From positions 1-9,241 of the forward strand of contig JAUPWJ010000050.1 of assembly GCA_030916575.1 (NCBI GenBank): a stretch of DNA of 9,241 nt, read 5' to 3'. Below, piece by piece: positions 4,732 to 9,241 of this stretch. The translations under genes and the position numbers were made by a program. Below the pieces are notes generated by a model. The model searched no databases. It was not told where the DNA came from and saw only the letters and a list, made by a program, of their open reading frames with translations. The first letter of the stretch is position 1; each line of letters starts with the position of its first letter. This stretch comes from Patescibacteria group bacterium (GTDB lineage: Bacteria > Patescibacteriota > Minisyncoccia > Phycocordibacterales > UBA9973).

Positions 4732-5970
4732 CTAGACAAACTTTAGTGTCTCATCAGAAACTTTATAAGCTTCCCCTGCTCCCATGGTCACAAAAACGTC
4801 ATTTTCATCCAAAGTCACTCCTTTGAAATGAGTAATTATTTCCTTAAATGAGCCTGAAATAGCATCTTTTCCTCTGTTTTTAACGGCTTCCGCCAATTTT
4901 GCACTAGAAACTGTAGGGTCAGGCGCCTCTCGGGCAAAGTATATAGGTAAAAAATAAACTTGGTCAGCTTTATCGAAACTCTTAACGAAGTCATCAAAGA
5001 AGGCTTTCGTTCTGCTGTAAAGGTGAGGTTGGAAGACTACAGTGATTTTCTTATTCGGGTAAAGCTCCCTCAGGGCTTGCAAGCTCGCTTGTACCTCTGT
5101 CGGATGGTGAGCATAATCATCGTAAACTATAGTCCCAGACTCTGTAACTCCCCTTTTCTCAAGTCTACGCCAAGTACCGGCAAAGTTAGATAATGCTTTT
5201 TGGGTGACGTACTCATCTATACCTAAAATATCTGCCACAGCTAAAGCCACTGCTCCGTTCTTGCGATTATGTTCACCGGGGATTAAAAGTTTAGGAACTT
5301 TATCTAAATATTTAGAATAATCCGTAATCTTATTCTCACTTTGAGTTAAAAATTGATCAAAGGCATTTTGAATATCCGCTAAATCTTTATAAACATCTAA
5401 GTGATCCGCCTCCATGTTTGTTATTGCTCCTATGTATGGGTGAAAGTAGAGCATGTGCCGATTGAATTCGTCTGCTTCTACTACTAAATATTTTCCATCA
5501 CCTTTTCTAAAATTACTACCAAATTTCTTAACAAATGAACCAACAACAACAGTCGGGTCTAGTCCTGCTTCAATTAAAATATCAGCAACCATGGCAGTCG
5601 TAGTTGTCTTACCATGAGTTCCTGAAATAGCTATGACTTTGTATTTTTTTGCAAATTCTCCTAATGCTTCAAAGTAAGATAATACCGGCTTTCCTGTAGC
5701 TCGTGCACTCTCTAAAATCTCTGGACCTCTGTAAATCCATGCATCAGAATAAACATACATATCTGCTTCTGGTAAATCCACAAAATCTTTTAAGAAAATA
5801 ACTTCTATGTCTTCATCTTTCAAAGTATCTAGGGTTTTGCCAGTCTCTTCGTCATTTAAACCAAAAGCTTCTATCCCCTGTGCTTTCACCATTTTTGCCA
5901 ATGCTGAAATACCGATACCTCCAATACCTATAAAAAATACTTTTTTGATTTGTGATAAATCTATATCCAC
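4732..5970 (-). CDS. murC: UDP-N-acetylmuramate--L-alanine ligase, shortened form (412 aa)
   Basis: Cytoplasmic ATP-dependent ligase that adds L-alanine to UDP-MurNAc, the first step of stem-peptide synthesis. The N-terminal dinucleotide-like fold has the MurC signature FIGIGGIGISALA (13-25). The ATP P-loop is SGTHGKTTTT (116-125), followed by VEADEFNR (164-171) and ITNMEADHLD (183-192). The C-terminal domain has GTWRRLE (265-271), the MurC-typical DDYAHHPTE (284-292), QPHLYSRT (314-321) and MGAGE (396-400). At 412 residues it is clearly shorter than E. coli MurC (491); most of the loss lies in the central domain between EADH and PGEHN (231-235). The start is GTG (5970-5968), 1 nt after the murD stop. 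A fixed stop-plus-one junction suggests coupled translation. The recycling ligase Mpl is a less likely alternative given murD and murE alongside. Confidence 0.9.
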   Translation of the reverse strand: MDIDLSQIKKVFFIGIGGIGISALAKMVKAQGIEAFGLNDEETGKTLDTLKDEDIEVIFLKDFVDLPEADMYVYSDAWIYRGPEILESARATGKPVLSYFEALGEFAKKYKVIAISGTHGKTTTTAMVADILIEAGLDPTVVVGSFVKKFGSNFRKGDGKYLVVEADEFNRHMLYFHPYIGAITNMEADHLDVYKDLADIQNAFDQFLTQSENKITDYSKYLDKVPKLLIPGEHNRKNGAVALAVADILGIDEYVTQKALSNFAGTWRRLEKRGVTESGTIVYDDYAHHPTEVQASLQALRELYPNKKITVVFQPHLYSRTKAFFDDFVKSFDKADQVYFLPIYFAREAPDPTVSSAKLAEAVKNRGKDAISGSFKEIITHFKGVTLDENDVFVTMGAGEAYKVSDETLKFV

Positions 5971-5971
5971 T

Positions 5972-7276
5972 TTATTTTAACTTTTTAACTATCTTCATAA
6001 ACTTTTCACCACGGTCGTATTCATTCTTAAACATATTAAAAGATGCAAAAGCTGGGCTAAAGAGAACTATATCTCCCCCACAAGCCTCTTTCATCGCTTT
6101 ATTCATCGCATCATCTAAGTCTTGAACTTTTTCTATATGGGCTTTTTTATTTATTATTTTATCGGACCCAGAACCAGGAGTAAGGAAGATTTTCTTAGTT
6201 TTATTTGGTAGAATTTTATTTAAACTAGATACATCTATATTCTTATCCATTCCACCCATGATTAAAATAACTTTTTGTGGGAATGAATTTAATGCAACGA
6301 TTGTAGCCTCTGGAGTAGTTGAATTCGTATCGTTATAAATCTTTATCCCTTTTATGTTTTTTACCAATTCTAACCTTCCAGACACTGCCTGAAATTTCTC
6401 TATAGCTTTTTTAACTATTTCTTCCTTTACATTGAATAGTTTGGCAACTTCCACCGCACAGGCAATATTTTCTAAATTGTGTTTGCCTAATAGACTTATA
6501 TTCCAATTTTTTGGTATTTTTTTTATGTCAGTAATTATCTTTTTACCTTTAGCACCTTTTACCAAGCTCTCCATATTCTTACTTAAAATAAGTGTATCCC
6601 CTTTTTTTTGATATTTATAAATAAAAGATTTATCTAAAAAGTATTTCTTTAAATTATTGTCATAGTAATTTAAATGATCCGGCATGAAATTCGTAAAAAC
6701 AGCAATATTAGGGGAAATTTTATCTTCGCCAAAACCCTGAAGTTGCCAGCTTGAAAGTTCAAAAACAGCCACGTCTCCTGGTTTAACTATTTTTAAAAGT
6801 GGCAATGCTGCAGTTCCCTTTATGTTTCCACCGAGGTGAACACGAAGTCCTGCGGATTTTAAAATTTCATAAATTAAAATACTAGTTGTGCTTTTACCTC
6901 GAGTACCAGTAATACCAATAATTTTTACTTCGGGCGCAAGTTTCATAAACAAAGACTCATCCATCTCTATTGGTATACCTTTTTTCTGAGCATGAAGAAT
7001 ATAAGGAGAATCAAGTCTGACTCCTTGGCCTTTTAAAATAAAATCCTTATTTTCAAAATCTTCAAATCTATGTTCGCCGAGGGTATATTTTATTCCTTTA
7101 TATTTGGCGAGTTTTTTTAAAGATGGCGCTAACTCTTTCGCAGTTTTAATATCTGTCACCGTCACATCTGCCCCGCACTCAGAAAAAAATGCTATATCAC
7201 CCAAGCGTTTCCCCAAAAGCCCAAGACCAACAACAGTGACTTTTTTATTCTTAAAATAATTCTTATAATCAATCAT
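5972..7276 (-). CDS. murD: UDP-N-acetylmuramoyl-L-alanine--D-glutamate ligase (434 aa)
   Basis: Adds D-glutamate to UDP-MurNAc-L-Ala in the cytoplasm. The N-terminal UDP-binding fold starts KKVTVVGLGLLGKR (11-24). The P-loop is ITGTRGKSTT (122-131), GGNIKGTAAL (149-158) corresponds to the GGNIG loop of the family, and FELSSWQLQ (172-180) and FTNFMPDHLNYY (194-205) are typical. K216 in LDKSFIY is in the place of the carbamylated lysine. The C-terminal domain has SGRLE (299-303), NDTNSTTPEAT (315-325), MGGMDKN (340-346) and FSPAFASFNMF (406-416), all MurD hallmarks. The length matches E. coli MurD (438). I start at the ATG 7276-7274, giving MIDYKNYFKNKKVTVVG. The frame is open to a further ATG at 7312, but those 12 extra residues only overlap the murE 3' end. 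The murE stop and this ATG are separated by one A. Confidence 0.94.
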   Translation of the reverse strand: MIDYKNYFKNKKVTVVGLGLLGKRLGDIAFFSECGADVTVTDIKTAKELAPSLKKLAKYKGIKYTLGEHRFEDFENKDFILKGQGVRLDSPYILHAQKKGIPIEMDESLFMKLAPEVKIIGITGTRGKSTTSILIYEILKSAGLRVHLGGNIKGTAALPLLKIVKPGDVAVFELSSWQLQGFGEDKISPNIAVFTNFMPDHLNYYDNNLKKYFLDKSFIYKYQKKGDTLILSKNMESLVKGAKGKKIITDIKKIPKNWNISLLGKHNLENIACAVEVAKLFNVKEEIVKKAIEKFQAVSGRLELVKNIKGIKIYNDTNSTTPEATIVALNSFPQKVILIMGGMDKNIDVSSLNKILPNKTKKIFLTPGSGSDKIINKKAHIEKVQDLDDAMNKAMKEACGGDIVLFSPAFASFNMFKNEYDRGEKFMKIVKKLK

Positions 7277-7277
7277 T

Positions 7278-8525
7278 TTAGTTGAATATTTTCTTATACT
7301 CTTCCATGTCATTGAAATGATGTTTGACTCCTTTTATTTCTTGATATGTCTCATGACCTTTCCCTGCACAAAGAATAATGTCACCTTTAACTGCAAGTTT
7401 TACAGATTCTTTTATTGCATCGAGTCTGTTGGGAATTGTCTTAGTTTTCTCTACTTCAGCCATAGATAAATCAACTTTCATTTCTTTTAATATTTTTTCA
7501 GGGTCCTCACTTCGTGGATTATCAGACGTAAGTATCGCAATATCAGAAAGCATAGCTCCGATTTTACCCATAATTCTACGCTTGAGTGGGTCACGGTCTC
7601 CACCACAACCAAATACTGTAATTAATTTACCATCTTGTGGTTTTATGTCTTTTACGGCAAAAATTATTTTCTCTAATGCATCTGGAGTATGCGCATAGTC
7701 CACCACAACCATAACACCATTTGAGGATGTAAAATGATCAAATCTACCAGTCGGTGGCTCCACTGTCTCTATACTCTTTTTTACTTTCTCCATATCAAAG
7801 CCTAAAAGATTACAAGCTCCCCAAACAGCCAACAAATTATAAACATTAAATTTACCTAAAAGTTTTGACTTGATTGTATGCTCGCCTATTTTTATTTCTA
7901 AACCAGTAAAATCATTTTTAAGTATTTCTCCTCTAAAATAAGCTGTGTCCGAAAGACCATAATAATACTCAGTAGCATTTATATTTGTAATCATAGCTTC
8001 TCCGTGCTCATCGTCATCATTTGAAAGAGCAAAGGCGTCTTTCGGCAACATGGTGAAGAACTTTCTTTTAGCAAAGAAATAACTCTCCATGCTTTTATGG
8101 TAGTCCAGATGATCTTGGGTTAAATTCGTAAAAATTCCACCAGCAAATTTCACCCCCCTGACCCTATTTTGATCCATAGCATGAGAGGAAACTTCCATAA
8201 AAACATATTCGCAACCAGATTTTGCCATCTCATAAAAAAGTTTCGTTAAAGTCACAGAGTCCGGTGTGGTGCCTGGAATTTTAGCACCTTTTTTAGGGCT
8301 CCATTTTTCTCCATTAATTAAAATATCAACTGTACTAATGAGCCCTACTTTATATCCTAGAGATTTAGCGATACTATATAGCAGTGTCGCTGTCGTAGTC
8401 TTACCATTTGTTCCTGTCACACCCACTATTTTTAATTTATGAGAAGGCTTACCATAATACTCTAATGCTAAAAACAATTTAAGTGCCCACCAAATACTTT
8501 TCAATTTTTTGGTTAAATTTTTCAT
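7278..8525 (-). CDS. murE: UDP-MurNAc-tripeptide synthetase, probably meso-diaminopimelate-adding, lacking the N-terminal domain (415 aa)
   Basis: Adds the third amino acid to UDP-MurNAc-L-Ala-D-Glu. The central domain starts YYGKPSHKLKIVGVTGTNGK (P-loop to residue 45), then TTPDS (86-90), MEVSSHAMDQNRV (110-122), FTNLTQDHLDYH (132-143) and K153 in FAKRKFF at the carbamylated-lysine position. The C-terminal domain has PPTGRFD (257-263), DYAHTPD (276-282), FGCGGDRDPLKRRIM (305-319), DNPRSEDP (335-342) and AGKGHE (387-392). DNPR is the motif whose Arg binds meso-diaminopimelate, against DNPA-type motifs in lysine-adding enzymes, so a DAP wall is inferred. E. coli MurE has 495 residues; about 80 are missing before the P-loop, the UDP-binding domain. 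An in-frame TAG at 8537-8535 rules out a longer start. A short hydrophobic helix (11-21) takes the domain's place. It starts 4 nt after the membrane-protein gene. Confidence 0.93.
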   Translation of the reverse strand: MKNLTKKLKSIWWALKLFLALEYYGKPSHKLKIVGVTGTNGKTTTATLLYSIAKSLGYKVGLISTVDILINGEKWSPKKGAKIPGTTPDSVTLTKLFYEMAKSGCEYVFMEVSSHAMDQNRVRGVKFAGGIFTNLTQDHLDYHKSMESYFFAKRKFFTMLPKDAFALSNDDDEHGEAMITNINATEYYYGLSDTAYFRGEILKNDFTGLEIKIGEHTIKSKLLGKFNVYNLLAVWGACNLLGFDMEKVKKSIETVEPPTGRFDHFTSSNGVMVVVDYAHTPDALEKIIFAVKDIKPQDGKLITVFGCGGDRDPLKRRIMGKIGAMLSDIAILTSDNPRSEDPEKILKEMKVDLSMAEVEKTKTIPNRLDAIKESVKLAVKGDIILCAGKGHETYQEIKGVKHHFNDMEEYKKIFN

Positions 8526-8529
8526 ATAT

Positions 8530-8862
8530 TTATTCTACCACTTTTGATTCTACTTTTATTGTTTGGTCCACTGCTCCTTTTGTTGTACTTTTCACTAACT
8601 TATACATCTTTCGTAAAATATAAAAAAAGAAAAACATACAAAAAATTGAAAGCCAAAAAAAGAAACGAAAAAAGCTATATGGGCCACCGAGAATTTCAGT
8701 AAAACCTAAGATAAAAAGCCCGCCGAGTAAAAGTACAGCCGAGATAATAGGCATAATAAACATACCCATAAATAAATCCCCCACTTGTGAACTAGCAAAA
8801 TTCCCAGGATTCTCCCGAGCATCACGAACCATATTTTTAATTTTTAAGACTCTAAAAATCAT
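8530..8862 (-). CDS. Two-helix membrane protein of unknown function (110 aa)
   Basis: No recognised family. A basic N-terminal segment (MIFRVLKIKNMVRDARENPG) is followed by two hydrophobic helices at about residues 32-55 and 63-83 with a tight GGP turn (59-61), and a charged 27-residue tail, so both ends are probably cytoplasmic. I start at the ATG 8862-8860: it lies one nt after the secA stop, and a GGAG at 8872-8869 inside the last secA codons gives a Shine-Dalgarno with a 6-nt spacer, the only convincing one in the window. The frame is open to 8919, but that part only shadows the SecA zinc-motif codons. Wedged between secA and murE in a tightly coupled operon, it is probably expressed at a fixed ratio with them. 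A link to secretion or wall synthesis is only guilt by association. Confidence 0.78.
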   Translation of the reverse strand: MIFRVLKIKNMVRDARENPGNFASSQVGDLFMGMFIMPIISAVLLLGGLFILGFTEILGGPYSFFRFFFWLSIFCMFFFFYILRKMYKLVKSTTKGAVDQTIKVESKVVE

Positions 8863-8863
8863 A

Positions 8864-9241
8864 TTACGCTCCGTGGCACTTTTTGTATTTTTTACCACTT
8901 CCACATGGACAAAGGTCATTCCTACCTACTTCGTCTTTCTTGTTTTCACTATTAGGCTTAAACGATGCTTCGTTGGTTACCATGATTTGTTCTTTCCTTG
9001 GCTCTTCTTTTGGAAGGACAGGCTTATTTTCTACATTGATATTCATAATTAAAGAAAATACCTGGTCCTTGAAGACTTCTTCCATTTCCTTAAACATTTG
9101 TAAACCATCTTTTTTGTATTCTACTATTGGTTCTCTTTGACCATATGCTCGCAAGTTCACAGAGCTACGCAAATAATCCATAGCCTCTAGGTGTTCCATC
9201 CATAATGTATCATTAGTATACAAAGCAATTCTGCGGACAGT
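8864..9241 (-). CDS. secA: Preprotein translocase ATPase SecA, C-terminal 125 residues (gene continues past the right edge)
   Basis: SecA is the peripheral motor that drives unfolded preproteins through SecYEG using ATP. The visible part begins in the helical scaffold/wing region, with TLWMEHLEAMDYLRSSVNLR then AYGQREPIVEYKKDGLQMF, a textbook match to SecA (E. coli has [20 protein letters not shown]). A variable linker rich in Lys and Glu follows, and the protein ends in the zinc-binding SEC-C motif DLCPCGSGKKYKKCHG, with ligands C-x-C-x8-C-H and GRN just before. SEC-C binds Zn and contacts SecB or the ribosome in well-studied bacteria. The stop codon is followed after one nt by the ATG of the membrane-protein gene. 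The ATPase core lies outside, so its integrity cannot be judged. Confidence 0.95.
   Translation of the reverse strand, partial: TVRRIALYTNDTLWMEHLEAMDYLRSSVNLRAYGQREPIVEYKKDGLQMFKEMEEVFKDQVFSLIMNINVENKPVLPKEEPRKEQIMVTNEASFKPNSENKKDEVGRNDLCPCGSGKKYKKCHGA

Noticed and set aside
4724..4735. Short palindrome TAGAGCTCTA at the end of murC as a terminator
   Set aside because: Too short to leave a loop and a stable stem, and no T-run follows.
7277..7312. Longer start (ATG at 7312) for MurD
   Set aside because: The 12 extra residues only overlap the murE 3' end in another frame, and the ATG at 7276 sits in a TAA-A-ATG junction like that of the next gene.
7378..7698. Plus-strand ORF of 106 codons inside murE
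   Set aside because: Antisense to conserved MurE motifs; composition typical of a shadow frame.
8863..8919. Longer start for the two-helix membrane protein
   Set aside because: The extra 19 residues are an out-of-frame reading of the conserved SecA zinc motif; the ATG at 8862 has a Shine-Dalgarno and a one-base junction.

Overview
The window comes from an AT-rich bacterial genome and most resembles the Candidate Phyla Radiation (Patescibacteria, probably a Parcubacteria-type lineage). The signs are very short intergenic gaps, almost no Shine-Dalgarno sequences, a four-domain ribosomal protein S1, a MurE without its N-terminal domain, a shortened MurC, a degenerate metallo-beta-lactamase-fold protein, and small one- and two-helix membrane proteins of unknown function. 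This assignment rests on protein-family recall, not on a marker-gene tree.

Layout. (1) Positions 1-2440, minus strand: a metallo-beta-lactamase-fold protein, a small single-helix membrane protein and gyrA (3' part cut by the window edge). They are 11-13 nt apart and look like one operon driven by an extended -10 promoter that would give an almost leaderless mRNA. (2) Positions 2441-2690: a divergent intergenic region. Its right part is a highly structured leader of about 165 nt upstream of rpsA, with a terminator-like hairpin, a competing upstream fold, an AU-rich stem and a 22-nt perfect palindrome. (3) Positions 2691-3773, plus strand: rpsA, closed by a strong bidirectional terminator. (4) Positions 3822-4469, minus strand: a secreted lysozyme/glucosaminidase-like protein, served by two tandem near-consensus promoters and a leader that carries its own terminator-like hairpin. 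(5) Positions 4732-9241, minus strand: secA (3' end only), a two-helix membrane protein, murE, murD and murC. Neighbouring genes are 1-4 nt apart, so this is one translationally coupled operon.

How they work together. MurC, MurD and MurE add L-Ala, D-Glu and, judging by a DNPR motif, meso-diaminopimelate to UDP-MurNAc in the cytoplasm. SecA powers export across the membrane. The secreted lysozyme-like protein would cut or remodel the resulting wall and is itself a likely Sec substrate. The rest is information processing (GyrA, S1). No tRNA, rRNA, CRISPR array, insertion sequence or prophage gene is visible. The most interesting non-coding signals are the two attenuator-like leaders. The most interesting protein signals are the domain losses in MurE and MurC, the loss of metal ligands in the MBL-fold protein, and a valine at the quinolone-determining position of GyrA.
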